Assembly: GCA_950097015.1 (NCBI GenBank)
Contig: CATNEN010000038.1
Span: forward strand, 33,008,501 to 33,072,500
Origin: Macrostomum hystrix
Lineage: Eukaryota > Platyhelminthes > Macrostomidae
Reading direction: 5' to 3'
DNA: 64,000 bases
Shown here: positions 11,656 to 24,600 of the stretch, one piece after another
Position numbering within the stretch: position 1 is the first letter of the stretch
Layout of the letters: every line of letters begins with the position of its first letter
Translations under genes and position numbers: made by a program
Notes under the pieces: model-generated
What the model was told of the DNA's origin: nothing
Database searches by the model: none
What the model saw: the letters and a program-made list of their open reading frames with translations, nothing else

Positions 11656-12220
11656 CATGTTATTTTCGTTGCAGATTATGATTGAGGTTCTTTGTTTCTG
11701 CATTTTCTATGCGATAAAAATTCGCGAGCCTGACTGTATGTTGATTTAATAGTTTAAATTGTTGACATTTCTTTAATGAATTTCCTTTTTCACGGTATTT
11801 CATTGTATCAAATAATTATTTCCTTGTTAAGAAAATATTAGTGTTATTTAGATATAAAGTTCGCTTAGCTTCCTAATCCATTTTATTAGCAATCCTGTTT
11901 GTTGTTCTCTTGGCCTTGTCTGTATATATATTTTAATTAACTATTAGCCTGTGGCTGTTGGTGTTTACGCTCTCTTTTATAGGATTTTAACTTTGCGTGT
12001 TCTATTTATGTGTATATTGTTCATTAGAGCTAAATGTATGTTCATTTTATTCAAGATTAAATGCTTCTAATATAATATATCTTTAATAAACTGTGTTTAT
12101 AAACTATTTCTTGTTACTTATTACTTAACTTTCAATATTTTGGAGGTCAATATTGTAAACATTTTATAGGTCACTTAGACAAAAAGCTTCCCAATAATCT
12201 ATTAAATTGAAGCAATTCAA
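11656..12220. other. AT-rich spacer
   Basis: AT-rich sequence with several AATAAA hexamers (for example near 12084-12090). No gene was recognised. Confidence 0.5.
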
Positions 12221-12610
12221 GCAATAGGGATTCACCTACAGGAGGATTTCACAAAATATATTTACCTTCGGCGGGATTCCCCAATATGGATTCACCTAAA
12301 GGATGATTCACCAAAATGGATTTACTTACAGGGGATTCCCTTATGTATATTTACCTTCAGGAGGATTCCCCAAAATAGATTCACCTACAGGGGATTCCCT
12401 TATGTATATTTACCTTCAGGAGGATTCCCCAAAATAGATTCACCTACAGGGGGATTCCCCAATGTGGATTCACCTAAATGGAGGATTCCCTAAAATGGAT
12501 TTACGTATAGAGGGATTCCGTAATGTAAATTCACATACATGTGGATTCCCCAAAATGTATTTACCTACAGGAGGATTTCCCTATACCGATTCACCTGAAT
12601 GAATCCTCAA
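12221..12610. repeat. Degenerate 30-bp GGATTCCCC repeat
   Basis: About 12 diverged copies of a unit like ggattccccaaaatagattc followed by acctacaggg, upstream of the CEP152 start. Confidence 0.85.
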
Positions 12611-13000
12611 TATCTTTTAGGTCATTAAGAACTTTTGATTGGATTGAGAATATTCCGCAATATAGTCACCTGAACTATTCACCGAAATTAAGATGGGATT
12701 AGAGATTTCTCAAAACTGATTTACCTAAGATTCAAGTTTATTATATAATGTTTATCATATATTAAGTTCAAGTTTATCGGACCCTACAATTTGCTATTAT
12801 GAATTTTACTTTCTGTTCTAATAAATCTGTGATTTTTTCGCTACTGACATATATTAATCGTACCTTTAAAAAACAGCCACATATCATGACAAGATAAATT
12901 TTATTTCAGAAAAGAAATCGACAACAGATCCGATTAATTGAAAATATTCGGAAGGTAATCGGCAACATATTTATTCTTAGTAGAATATCTAGTGGTTACC
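12611..13000. other. CEP152 5' flank / 5' UTR
   Basis: AT-rich sequence ending in the acceptor-like ttattcttag (ends 12980), 20 nt before the chosen ATG, which suggests a spliced or trans-spliced 5' UTR. Confidence 0.5.
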
Positions 13001-16000
13001 ATGGCAACCACAAGCCGCGCCACTACGCTAAGCGTGTTCTTAGAGCGTAAGGCTGCCCAGCAGGAGGCGGCTATGAAAGCCGATCTAGCCCAGCGTCAGC
13101 GAGACATTCAAGAAGCCATCGACAACGAATTGGAGAGCTTTTACGACAGCGACAGCGACAGTGACAACATCGACGATGTCGACAACGACAACAGGGCCAA
13201 TGGAAATGACGAACTGTCCGAATCGTCTCTGGACGTCGATGCGGTCGTTCCACCTGCGCCGCAGCCGCAGTCGCAGCCCTACTATCGACATCAGCCGACT
13301 GTTCAGCATCGTCGGCCGGATGATATTCGGCCGCCAATCGAAGATTCCTCCTATATCGACGAAGAGCCAGTCAATCGTGCTGCTCAGCGTCATGACGACG
13401 ATGACGCTGATGATGCAATCATTGGCAGGGAGAATGAAACTAACGATATGCTGTTATTAGCTCACAATCGCCACACTGACGTAGATGACGACGATGATGA
13501 TGATGATGAGGACGATGACGTCGTTGAAAATCATGAAGAAGAAGACGGTGACGAAGATGAAAATGTCGCCGTTCGAGAAATGCCGGCCCCAGCCGGTGTC
13601 ATCGTTGGGCCACCGCCTGGCAGCCATGCTTATTTACAGCAGCTGGCGTTGCTACCCTCCGGCCATCCGGCGCGTCACCTAATCCTGCCCTCGGAGGCGA
13701 CGTCCAGATCGACGGCTCAGTTGGCTACTATATCGCCTGAGACCACCGGCTGCGGCTTGTCATCGGCCGAGTATTCTTCATCGGGTGTGCAACAAACTCA
13801 GGAGCTGCTGCTGCTTGGTCATAATCGGGTATGCAATGGTTACTGTTTTGATATAGTTTTCGGCGGACTTTCACCGAGTTCCACCGAAATCAATTTGATT
13901 GTGTCTGAGCTTTTTATGACCTATCGATCTGAAAAAATTGATTATATTGTGATTCTGTGTTTAGCAATTTTTTTAATCAGAGATAATTAATTTCGGGATT
14001 CCCAGTGTGCTATTTTTAGAATCGGGGATCGTTAATACCGGGATTCCCCAGGTGCTATTTTTAGAATCGCAGATCGTTAATACCGGTAATCTCCGTATGC
14101 TTTTTAGAATCGGAGATCATTATTACCGGAATTCCCCGTATTTAAAATCGTTGTACTCGATGATCGATTATATTTATATATTTGTGAGAAAACCTAGACT
14201 TTACTCTGATAGTTTAAAATATTCCAAAGATTGGTGATTGATATTCTCGGAATTCTTCACTTTCCTCCTTTTAGATCAGGCATTCTGTAGTTTAACAAAA
14301 ACTCAATTACACTATTCATATATGACAACTAAATTTTGCCTACAACAGAATCTCAACGGCCACGCGAACATTCTGCCGCCCAGTATGCGCCAGAGCCAGC
14401 CTTATCCCGCTGCGACAGCGGTTGTAAAACAGCGCGGCGTCGATGTTGGTGTCAGCGTTGTGCCAGACAACCAGCGCGATCTGGACCAGCTGGACATTCT
14501 TTATCGGGCCCGGGGTCGGCACATTGAAGAGTTAAAAGCACAGCTGACTGATTTGCAGGTGAGGAATGGCGTATCTGCAATTGGTGTCGCTACGATCTCG
14601 TTCATAATGTAGAGTTCTAATACAGTAGGTTCACAAGTTTTTTTGCCGAATTCCTAGAAAATAATTCGGATTCACTTATTTATTGTATGGGATTCCTCAA
14701 TTCTAATATGTGGGATCGTTTAATTACAATTTGCGGGATCCCCCATTGATGTTAGTCGAAATTCTCCGATCCTATTTCGTGAGATTTCCCCACCCTTTTG
14801 AGTGGGATTCCCTGATCCTATTGTGTGGAATTCCCCGATCCTATTGCGTGAAACTCCCCGATTCTATTTTGTGAGATTCCCAAACATTGGGATTCTCCAA
14901 CACATTGCATGAGATTCCCTGATCCAATTGTGTATGATTCCCCGATCCTATTGAGTGGGATTCCCCTATCCTGGAATTCCCCTATCCTGCGATTCCCCGA
15001 TCCTATTGCGTGGGATTCCCCTATCCTAGGATTCCCCTATCCTATTGAGTGGGATTCCCCGATCCTGTTGCGTGGGATTCCTCTATCCTGCAATTCCCCG
15101 ATCCTATTGCGTGGGATTCCCCGATCCTATTGCGTGGGATTCCTCAATCCTGCAATTCCCCGATCCTATTGCGTGGGATTCCCCTATCCTGGGATTCCCC
15201 GATCCTATTGAGTGGAATTCCCCTATCCTGCGATTCCCCGATCCTATTGCGTGGGATTCCCCTATCCTGGGATTCCCCTATCCTATTGAGTGGGATTCCC
15301 CGATCCTGTTGCGTGGGATTCCCCGATCCTATTGAGTGGGATTCCCCTATCCTGGGATTCCCCGATCTCATTGCGTGGGATTCCCCTATCCTGCGATTCC
15401 CGGATACTATGTATGGGATTCCCCAGCTCTATTTTGCTAGTAGTATTGAATATGATTGTTTACGAGTAACTCTGTTGTTTAGGCTGGCTATATTTAACGG
15501 CTAATAAAAAATTGAAAACTATTTATCGTTAATTCCCATTTTCCTTTATCCCAAATCCTCAGGAATCTTCGGCCAAAGAGGCGCGCCTATTGAAACACAA
15601 GCTGGCCCTCACCGAAGCCAATCGGGAGTCTGCTGAGAAGGCAGCTACTGGAGTTGAAGAACGATTGAAAGATTCTTTACAAGAGGTAATAATCTAAGCG
15701 ATCCAAATCGGTTTGATAAATGTTTTATGTTATTTTTGTTTTTAATACATTTTATATTACTTTTATTATTCAGATTCGCTGCCTAAAGGCAGATTCGGAC
15801 AAACGCCAGGAGCTGACGGCTCGACTCCTGACTGAAAATGAGCAGCTGAAGCGGCAGGTAACTGAAGCCAGCTGTCAGAACGAGGCCCTGACTGCTCAGC
15901 TGACTGAGATGACCACCGCTGGCACAATTGGACGGGTTCGGGATCAGCAGGTGAGATTCCGTTGTAGATTCTTTCAGAGATAAGCTAAAACTCGCCCCAA

Positions 16001-19000
16001 GGATTCTCAAAGAGATGCCAATGTATAGTACTGATACTTCCTGTTGATTCTTCTAGGGAGTTCCTATAGATTCACCTGGGACATTCCATAGATTCTTCTG
16101 GGGTATTCCTATAGATTCACCTGGGACATTCCATAGATTCTTCTGGGGTATTCCTATAGATTTTATCTAGGGAATTCCTATAGATTCGCCTGTGGTATCC
16201 CCCTTCATTCCCCTTGGGTATTCCCATAGATTCCCCTGGAGTATCCCCATTGATTCCCCTTGGGTATTCCCATAGATTCTCCTGTGGTATTCCCATAAGT
16301 TTGGCTACGGAATTCCCGTAGATTCTCCTGAGGTAGTCCCATAGATCCCCTTGGGAATTCACATAGATACTCCATTCAATTAACCTAAATTCTTCAGACT
16401 TTTTTCTCATAGATTTCGCTCTCGTAGATTCTCCTGGCAGAGATTCCGATAGATTCCCCTAAAAATTACCCGATATACATTATGGAGATTCCCCTCCGAA
16501 TCCAGGCTTTCTTAGTAAATAACTTGAAATCTACTAGTGCTTCAACTCACGACTTTAAGGTCGGGGGTTCGATTCCCGACTCCACTGGAACAATTTGAGT
16601 CCTTTAGCAAGACACTTAACTCTGCATTGCTTCAGTTCACCCAGCTGTTAAATGGGTACCAGCATCAGCTGGGATAATTGAAGGTGGGTGTGGCGTCCCC
16701 CCAGTCCGTGGACTGAACAGCTGTACGCAGCCTTCAGATGCGCCGCGCATTAGCTGCAGCTGTGCTGTCGGCTGCACATCTGACCCAATTGGGGCAGGTG
16801 TAATCAATTATTATTAATTATTAATTCTTAGTAGATAAAAACTTTTCTGGCAGAAATTCAATGTTAACTTCCACGCGCAGGAAAACTTCATTCAATCGTT
16901 GCGCAACAAAAAGGACGAAGAAATCTACTACCTGAAGGACCGCATCGATCGCCTGCAAGCTGAGGCCGCCGAGCGTCAAGCCGATATAGACGCGGCGCAC
17001 GCCCTAGCAACAAAGCTCAGGTCGCAGCAGAGCGACCAACTCATACAGGCCAACAAACTGGCCGCCAGCCTGTCCCAACAGCTGCAGGATAGTCAGCGCC
17101 GCTGTCAGGACCTCCTAGCCGCCGGCGCCGACTCCGAGGCCGCCGTCGCCCTCCGTCAGCAGCTAGCCCAGAAAGACCTGGCCAAAGCCATCACGGAAGA
17201 GATGAACTCGGCGCTGCAGCAGGAGATCGTGGATCTCCGGGAACAGCTGGCCATGTACGAGACTGCCGAACGACTGGGCGCCCTGCCGCCTGCCAAGTCC
17301 TCCGTGCTTGCTGGCGGCGCCTCCGATGGACTGGCCGTCAGCGATGCCAGTAGAGAGGCCACTAGTACTAGCATGCCGAATGTGGGACCAACCGCTGATA
17401 GGGATAAGAATGTCGCCTGTCTGAGGGTGAGTCCGAGTTGTGATCCCTACCGTTTTCTCCCACCCATCCCTATCTTTCTCCCCCACCATCCCTACCTTTC
17501 TCCCCCACCCATCTACCTTTCTCTCCCACCCATCCTTATCTTTCTCCCCCACCCATCCCTATCTCTCTCTCCCACCCATCCCTATCTTTCTCCCCCACCC
17601 ATCCTTATCTTTCTCCCCCACCCATCCCTACCTTTCTCCCCACCTATCCCTACCTTTCTCCCCCGACCCGGCCCTACCTGTTTCCTTTCCCTAACTACTT
17701 TTCTCCCCACTGCTCGATCCCCAGGCCGAGCTGCTGCGCTGCCAGGCGCTCTTCAAGCAGAAGAGAGAGAAAGTGACGGAGCTGCAGAAGGAGCTCATAC
17801 AGTTGAAGAAGGCCAGCCACGAGGCCAGTCTGCGCTGCGAACGAGCCGAACTGGCTCTGGCTGAGCAACGCGAGCAGGCGGTTGCCATGGAGACTAAGTT
17901 GCGCTCGGCAGCTCAGAAGCAGCAGGAGGCCGCAGTTGGCGCCGCCCTCGAGGAGTCCAGCGCTGAGGCTGCGAGGCTGCAGGGTCTGCTTAAAGAGGCC
18001 AATAACCGGATTGCCAAGGTAGAGAATTAGATACAGTAGGGTGATAATTAGATACAGTTGGTGAGAAGTAGATATATTAGAGTAAAAATTAGAAACAGTA
18101 GGTTGAGTAGTAGAACAGTAGAGTGAGAAGTAGATACAGTAGGGTAGAGAAGTAGATAAAGTGTAAAGATTCACCGAACTCTACTGCCGTATCATCGCAC
18201 TCTTTCCAGCTGGAGTCGGAGCTGTCAGCAGCCCAGGCCAGCCTGTCAGAGTCAGCAGAGGCTCAGCGCCAGCTATTTGAGCAGTCTGACCAGCTGCGCT
18301 CGGATTTCGCCAACGCCTGGGAGCGAGCGGAGCATGAAAAATCTGCCGAATTCGAGCGCATCCAACGCACCTGCCAGGCGCATTTCGATTTGTGCCGAGA
18401 GAAAATGCGCGAAGAACTTCTGGCTGGCTTCGCCGAGGAGCGCCGGGCCACTGTCGACGGCTACGAAGCGCGACTAGCCGATGTGCAGAGCCTGGTGACC
18501 CAGCTGGGTCAGGAGAGACGGGAACTGGAGGCCAAACTGGCTCACACTGTTAGACAGCTCATGAAGGCCGAGGCTGAGCAGCCAGCTGCCGCAGTCAAGG
18601 TTGAGAATAGGCCGGTAGCTACTCAGACTGCGGCGCTGTTAACTTCGTCGGTTGCCGTTGAGACTAGGCGACTGGAGCCGGTTAATGCCGCTGTACAGGT
18701 GAGCATCTACTATTCAGATTTAGTGAAATTGGTAGATTTGTTTGTGGGATAATTATATTAGTAAAGTGAAGGAGAAAGGTAGACTGGGAGATTAGCCCTT
18801 GAAGGTCTAGCAGTCCATCTAGAAGGTAGGTGACCACCGAAGACGGAGATGATGCAGGCACATTCGGGTGACATGCTGATAAGTTTTGAAGGCCCGGCAA
18901 GACCGCACTGAGGCGCAGTGCTAATTCGTGTATATGGGTGTATGAAATACACTAGTGCTTATGAGAAAAATCTGTATTTCGGCCAGAACCATTGAATATC

Positions 19001-19987
19001 TAGATGGTCTAAAGGGCTAGATTCTTATTTCAGAATATGCGCAACACAAAGTTTTTGTTAGATTGGCGACCTGGGAAAAAAGTAGATTTGGAGATTCAAT
19101 GTCTGGATTGTACCATTTCATCGCAGGCGTCGCCGCCGCCGCCAATGAATCTGAGCCTGTCAACGGCAGCCGCAGCCGCCTCCTCGCCAGTTGATCCCCT
19201 GGCTGAGCAGGAGACGGAGCTGGGCCGGCGTCTTCAGCAGTGCTACCTAGCTGCCATCAGCCGCATTCGCGACGAAGTTGTCGGCTACATGGCCGACAGT
19301 CAGGAGCGAGCCGACAGACGCCTGCGCAGGTCGCAGCGCAGCCTCTGCGCCAGGTTTGCTCTGCACCTGCGCCGAAATATTGAAGATAAATTTGGCTGCC
19401 CGGACGCTGAGCTGAGCGTCGACTCCGTTCTGCAGGTAGGAGCTTTTTTATCTTTATTCCCACAGTAAATATCCTTTCAGATATCCGAGAGAAAATCCTC
19501 CTCCAATTCTCCAATTAAACCACCAATATCCGTTAATCCTCCCAGACCCTTAATGATCTCCTAGATGCTTGAAAATCTCCCAGATTCTCAAATCTCTCAT
19601 GTGCTCAAATCTACTGTATCCTCAAATCCTAAAAGCTTTCGCCCCATCCCAAACCGCCGCCATCAGCTGTTGAACCAGTCGCTCAACCACACCATGCACC
19701 GGTCGCTGCCGTCGGCTTCTCATCTAACGCGCCGCTCCGAACTGTTAAACGGCGACGACTGCGAAGATGGTGACGGCGACTCGACGCCGACTACATCGGC
19801 TAGCAGGTTGTCCTCTCCGACAATGCAACAGTTCCTACTGCCTCGTCAGAAACAGCCGCCGCCGCCGCCGCCTGTGGCTCCCAGATCGTCGCAGTCAAAA
19901 CAGCGGTCTTCAGCTGCCGTCGCCTCCGCCGTTGCCACGTCGACGCCCGCCGAGAAGGATCCCGGAGCTGCAGCCGCCTGCAACTGA
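13001..19987 (+). CDS. CEP152: CEP152 / Asterless centriole duplication scaffold, nine exons
   Basis: Exons 13001-13828, 14349-14558, 15563-15685, 15774-15950, 16881-17426, 17725-18018, 18210-18698, 19127-19435 and 19565-19987 are all phase 0 and give about 1,130 residues. The last acceptor could instead be at 19666, which would remove 34 residues. CEP152/Asterless recruits PLK4 to centrioles and supports centriole duplication. Family-like blocks are LDILYRARGRHIEELKAQL at the start of the coiled coil, MNSALQQEIVDLREQLAMYE, and near the end RIRDEVVGYMADSQERADRR. The N-terminal part is acidic, with an Asp run (GAT/GAC repeats about 13480-13520), as in the PLK4-binding N-terminus of the family. 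Most of the rest is predicted coiled coil with heavy Glu/Gln/Ala content. The human protein is about 1,650-1,710 residues, so this one is shorter. It ends in TGA after a Ser/Pro-rich tail. Acceptor-like ttattcttag ends at 12980, 20 nt before ATG. Confidence 0.85.
13829..14348 (+). repeat. CEP152 intron 1 with degenerate 30-35-bp repeat
   Basis: Between 13990 and 14150 four decayed copies of a unit around agaatcggagatcgttaata and ccgggattcccc are visible. The rest is AT-rich. Confidence 0.75.
14559..15562 (+). repeat. CEP152 intron 2, 23-bp GATTCCCC minisatellite
   Basis: From about 14740 to 15420 a 23-bp unit (gattccccgatcctattgcg plus tgg) alternates with a shorter gattcccctatcctg form, mixing 14- and 23-bp periods. 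Edges are diverged. Confidence 0.93.
15951..16530 (+). repeat. CEP152 intron 4, left part: degenerate ATAGATTC repeat
   Basis: From about 16030 to 16500 there are diverged units around attcccatagattcccctgg. They are followed directly by the tRNA-headed SINE. Confidence 0.85.
16535..16830 (+). mobile_element. tRNA-derived SINE insertion in CEP152 intron 4
   Basis: A tRNA-like head carries an intact polymerase III B box (GGTTCGATTCC, about 16566-16576) preceded by an arm-like aaggtcggg. The body includes ttagcaagacacttaac and gttaaatgggtacc, a tract I associate with animal SINE/LINE tails. It ends in a short ATT-type repeat (attattaattattaatt). No clear A box was found, so the head is degenerate or truncated. 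Same strand as CEP152. Confidence 0.8.
17427..17724 (+). repeat. CEP152 intron 5, CCCACCCATCCCTATCTTTCTCC repeat
   Basis: Pyrimidine-rich units of about 23-25 bp (catccctatctttctccccc) fill the intron from about 20 bp after the donor to about 40 bp before the acceptor. Confidence 0.92.
18019..18209 (+). repeat. CEP152 intron 6, degenerate AGTAGATACAGTAGGGTGAGA repeat
   Basis: Five to seven imperfect copies of a roughly 20-bp unit occupy 18025-18155 of this short intron. Confidence 0.8.
18789..19030 (-). mobile_element. Dispersed repeat family B, copy 1 (CEP152 intron 7)
   Basis: The reverse complement of this stretch matches 61545-61770 almost base for base over more than 200 bp (shared: acgaattagcactgcgcctc, cacccgaatgtgcctgcatc, cttcggtggtcacctacctt). 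Class unknown; no transposase or reverse transcriptase could be read. Confidence 0.85.
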
Positions 19988-20580
19988 ATTCTTCATTCTT
20001 CATTGATTTCATTTCGTATTCGTCATTTCATTGCGTGACCTTCAAATGTACCTACGTGTGTACTTTATAAGTACATAAGGCGCTATGCACTTTTTAACAA
20101 TCTTTCTTTGTCCAATTCGACGCACTTTCAAATCAAGTGCTTGTGATTTGATTTAAGTTCCAGCTTAGTGTTTTATTTTATATATTTTTAATCAGAACTG
20201 TATTGTATTTATCGATTGTTGACATTCGCAACGCGGGTCGTTATTCATTTTTTCATTGCCCACAACATATCCAGTACTCTCTGTGCGTGTGCATTTATTC
20301 TACCATACCTACTTACTTTAAGTAGTGAAGAAGAAGGCGATTTAGTAGACAAAAATTCCACCTATTAGTTAATTTTGTCTATATGAGTTTACTATTATTA
20401 CGAGCTATTATCAAAAGTCCGTCCCAGTAGCTTAAGTGTGTGTACCTTTTGTATCTGCTATTTAATTTCATAATTACGCCGCTACGAGAATTGGAAAATT
20501 AATTTTTTTAACTTGTGTTTGTTTCTGCTTCATTAAAAATATTCGCGGCTCAATTGTTAAATAAACTAATTTGGCAGTCT
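19988..20580 (+). other. CEP152 3' UTR with poly(A) signal
   Basis: AT-rich single-copy sequence after the CEP152 stop. AATAAA at 20570-20575 is the likely polyadenylation hexamer. ZNFX1 ends convergently about 1.1 kb further on. Confidence 0.6.
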
Positions 20581-20954
20581 TTATTATATTTTATTTATTT
20601 ATAACCTGAAATTATTCAGCGGTATCTTGTATATTTTTGCTTCGTCTTTTAGTTGTTCGAGCAAGCAAAAGAGAACTGGAAAATAGTTTTTAATCACAAT
20701 TGATAAATTCTAAAAATGTTATTAAAGTACATTAGGCAGATGTGGATTTGATTGGCTACAGTAAATCACTTTTAAAGATAGGGGCTTTCCAAAAATGTAA
20801 GATTTTCTTAAAATAGCAACAACATTTTTTCTGTTTAAATTTACATTCTGGCGCCAGACAATCAGCATCTAAAGACCTTGAAAACTCCATTTTGGAACGA
20901 CAGGACAGGAAAGAAGCCGGATTAATGTACACTCCAGATACCCGCTAAAAAATA

Positions 20955-21352
20955 GGAATGTTTCTTTGGGTGATTCCAGTTGGAATCTGCGGTGTTTCCA
21001 GAAAAAGAAACAGCCGAACGCTGGAAACATACCAATCGGATGACTCCATGCTTAGAATCTACCCAACTGGGCGTTTTCTCGGTGCTTCTTGGTGGCGAAA
21101 TGGAATCACCCAAAGAATCCTCCAGTTCGGAAGATTCCATGCTCAGAAACCGCCGAGGAATCGCCCGTAAATAATTCTCTGGTTGTCCCATGGGCCACTG
21201 GTTCGGGTGATTCTTCGGCGGTTTCCGCACAATTTACGGTTACATCGGCTGCTTCCTGGGTGGTTTCTTTAACTCTTGCGAGATAGGGGGGATTTTGGTA
21301 GATTCCACTCCTATTTTGCACAAAAAACCCGCCGAAGAAGCAGCCGAATTTT
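20955..21352. mobile_element. Foldback (inverted-repeat) element, possible MITE
   Basis: Two nested inverted-repeat pairs were found by eye: 20958-20975 (gtttctttgggtgattcc) with 21103-21120, and 21148-21169 (gaaaccgccgaggaatcgcc at its start) with 21208-21229. Related gcttctt and gccgaagaagcagccg motifs recur to the right, ending at tttttacagtgtaa. There is no protein. This could be a non-autonomous foldback transposon or a decayed repeat; termini and target duplication are not established. Confidence 0.45.
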
Positions 21353-21688
21353 TTACAGTGTAATATTTACCCCTGGTAGATCCAGCCAATCAGCATTGAA
21401 TGACCATGAATATTTGTCCTGCGTAGGAAAATAGTAACTGGGACCCAAGCTACTGTGCCTTTGAATAAGCTTTGTGACACAAAAGTTAAATAGTTAAAGG
21501 TGAATATTTTCTTCGAAAAAGAACTCGCACGAGCTCGTAGTTACAATTGTGACGCTTTTGAGACTGAAATAGTCGTTCTTCGGGATTAAATATACCGAAT
21601 AAGTGATAAGCAGCCGGTGTACATTAGTATATTCTACGCTCGTATTAAAGGTAACAACAAAGCTTCTTATCAGTTGGACAGGTAGACC
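21353..21688. other. ZNFX1 3' flank
   Basis: Single-copy sequence between the foldback element and the ZNFX1 stop. No close AATAAA was seen on the minus strand. Confidence 0.4.
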
Positions 21689-24600
21689 CTAGTCATAGAG
21701 CTGCATGTCACCCAGCATCCTGTTTGCCTCATCGGACCAGGCCGGATGCTGGGAGCCGTCCATCTCTGGCGCGTGCGCGTTGCCCGCAGCCAACCGGTGA
21801 TTTTCGCCGCCAATGACGCAGCCGCATTCCGGACAATTGGCCACCTGATTAGCTCCGCCGCAATCGCCGATGGCGTAGACGTGGCCGCGAGGACACTTGA
21901 ACCAGTGGCCGCTGGGCAATTGCATTGCTTTGACAATCATTTCTCGTTCCAGTTTAGCCACTAGAAGCACTGATTTCACCAGTTCGCCAACTTCGCCGAC
22001 AATCTGGGTGGCGATTTTCTGTCTGGCTTCGCTGAACCGCGAGCCGTCGGTGAGGCTGGCCAGAAGTTGGGCCAGCTTGTCCAGGGCCTGGTCAACAGCC
22101 GGACGGTGGGTTTCGTCGATAGATTTGCAGCCTTCGATCTGGTGCTGCAGGTTTGCGAAGTGAGCCAGAGCCTATCAAATGAGCAGTGGTTTGGATGTGA
22201 GACTGCCTTGTGGAATGGAAGAGAATATGCAATTGTGTAATAGGGAGTGACCCGGGTACTTTTAGACACTTGTTAGACACCTGTTAGGCAAGTGAGTTAC
22301 CTGTTAGACATGTATTTTGCCTGTTAGATTCGAATTGTCTATTAGACAAGTGTTCTACCTGTTAGACAGCTGCGCTATTTGTTAGACATGTGTGCTACCT
22401 ATTAGACAGGTCTTTCACTTGTTAGACATGCGTGTTACCTGTTAGACATGTGCACTGTTTGTTAGACAAGGCATTTTATAATTATATATTTTCAGTAGGC
22501 GGGGTCAGGTAATATAATTCATCCGGACATAAGAATAACCCACTGACCTTCAAACGGAACAGTTCGTCCTCGGCCTCTTGAGCAGAGTAGTCGCTAAGCG
22601 GTAGAATGGCCTCAAACCAGCGCAGGAAGCGAACTGTGTCCACGCTCAGGCAGAGATTAGCAAACATCAACGGCTTCCTTCTACGAAGCTCGGGCAGCTC
22701 GTTCAAGTCCAGGTCGTCGTCGCGACTCGCAGGCGAATGTCGGATCGGGCGCACGTTGACCTCCTTGAACCAGGCGGTCGAGTTGATCATGTTCAGCAAT
22801 TTCAGCATCTGCAGCAGCAGCTGAAGGCGCCTGTGCTCCTGCAGTTGAGCAGCTTCGCTAAACTTTTCCCGGCTCACGCCCAGTCCACAGGTGAGAAAGC
22901 TGCAGGTAACGAATTTTGCCAATGATCACCTGTTAGACAACAATGATCACCTGTTAGACAACAACGATCACCTGTTAGACAACAATGATCACCTGTTAGA
23001 CAACTGTGATCACCTGTTGGACACTATGATCACCTGATAGACAACTGTGATCACCTGTTGGACACTATGATCACCTGATAGACAACTGTGATCACCTGAT
23101 AGACAACTGTGATCACCTGTTAGACAACTGTGATCACCTGATAGACAACTGTGATCACCTGTTAGACAACTGTGATCACCTGTTGGACACTATGATCACC
23201 TGTTAGACAACTGTGATCACCTGTTAGACAACTGTGATCACCTGTTAGACAACTGTGATCACCTGTTGGACACTATGATCACCTGATAGACAACTGTGAT
23301 CACCTGATAGACAACTGTGATCACCTGATAGACAACTGTGATCACCTGATAGACAACTGTGATCACCTGATAGACAACTGTGATCACCTGATAGACAACT
23401 GTGATCACCTGTTAGACAACTGTGATCACCTGATAGACAACTGTGATCACCTGTTAGACAACTGTGATCACCTGTTGGACACTATGATCACCTGTTAGAC
23501 AACTGTGATCACCTGATAGACAACTGTGATCACCTGATAGACAACTGTGATCACCTGATAGACAACTGTGATCACCTGATAGACAACTGTGATCACCTGT
23601 TAGACAACTGTGATCACCTGATAGACAACTGTGATCACCTGTTAGACAACTGTGATCACCTGTTGGACACTATGATCACCTGTTAGACAACTGTGATCAC
23701 CTGTTAGACAACTGTGATCACCTGTTAGACAACTGTGATCACCTGTTGGACACTATGATCACCTGATAGACAACTGTGATCACCTGTTGGACAACTGTGA
23801 TCACCTGTTGGACACTATGATCACCTGTTAGACAACAATGATCACCTGTTAGACAACTATGATCACCTGTTGGACACTATGATCACCTGTTGGACACTAT
23901 GATCACCTGTTGGACAACTATGATCACCTGTTGGACAATATGATCACCTGATAGACAACTGTGATCACCTGTTGGACACTATGATCACCTGATAGACAAC
24001 TGTGATCACCTGATAGACAACTGTGATCACCTGTTAGACAACTGTGATCACCTGTTGGACACTATGATCACCTGTTAGACAACTGTGATCACCTGTTAGA
24101 CAACTGTGATCACCTGTTGGACACTATGATCACCTGATAGACAACTGTGATCACCTGATAGACAACTGTGATCACCTGTTAGACAACTGTGATCACCTGT
24201 TAGACAACAATGATCACCTGATAGACAACTGTGATCACCTGTTGGACACTATGATCACCTGTTGGACAACTATGATCACCTGTTGGACACTATGATCACC
24301 TGTTAGACAACAATGATCACCTGTTAGACAACTATGATCACCTGTTGGACACTATGATCACCTGTTGGACACTATGATCACCTGTTGGACAACTATGATC
24401 ACCTGTTGGACACTATGATCACCTGATAGACAACTGTGATCACCTGTTGGACACTATGATCACCTGTTGGACAACTATGATCACCTGTTGGACACTATGA
24501 TCACCTGATAGACAACTGTGATCACCTGTTGGACACTATGATCACCTGTTGGACAACTATGATCACCTGTTGGACAACTATGATCACCTGTTAGACAACA

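Noticed and set aside
16535-16620. Functional tRNA gene
   Set aside because: Only the B-box region is convincing; no full cloverleaf could be drawn, and the sequence continues into a SINE body.
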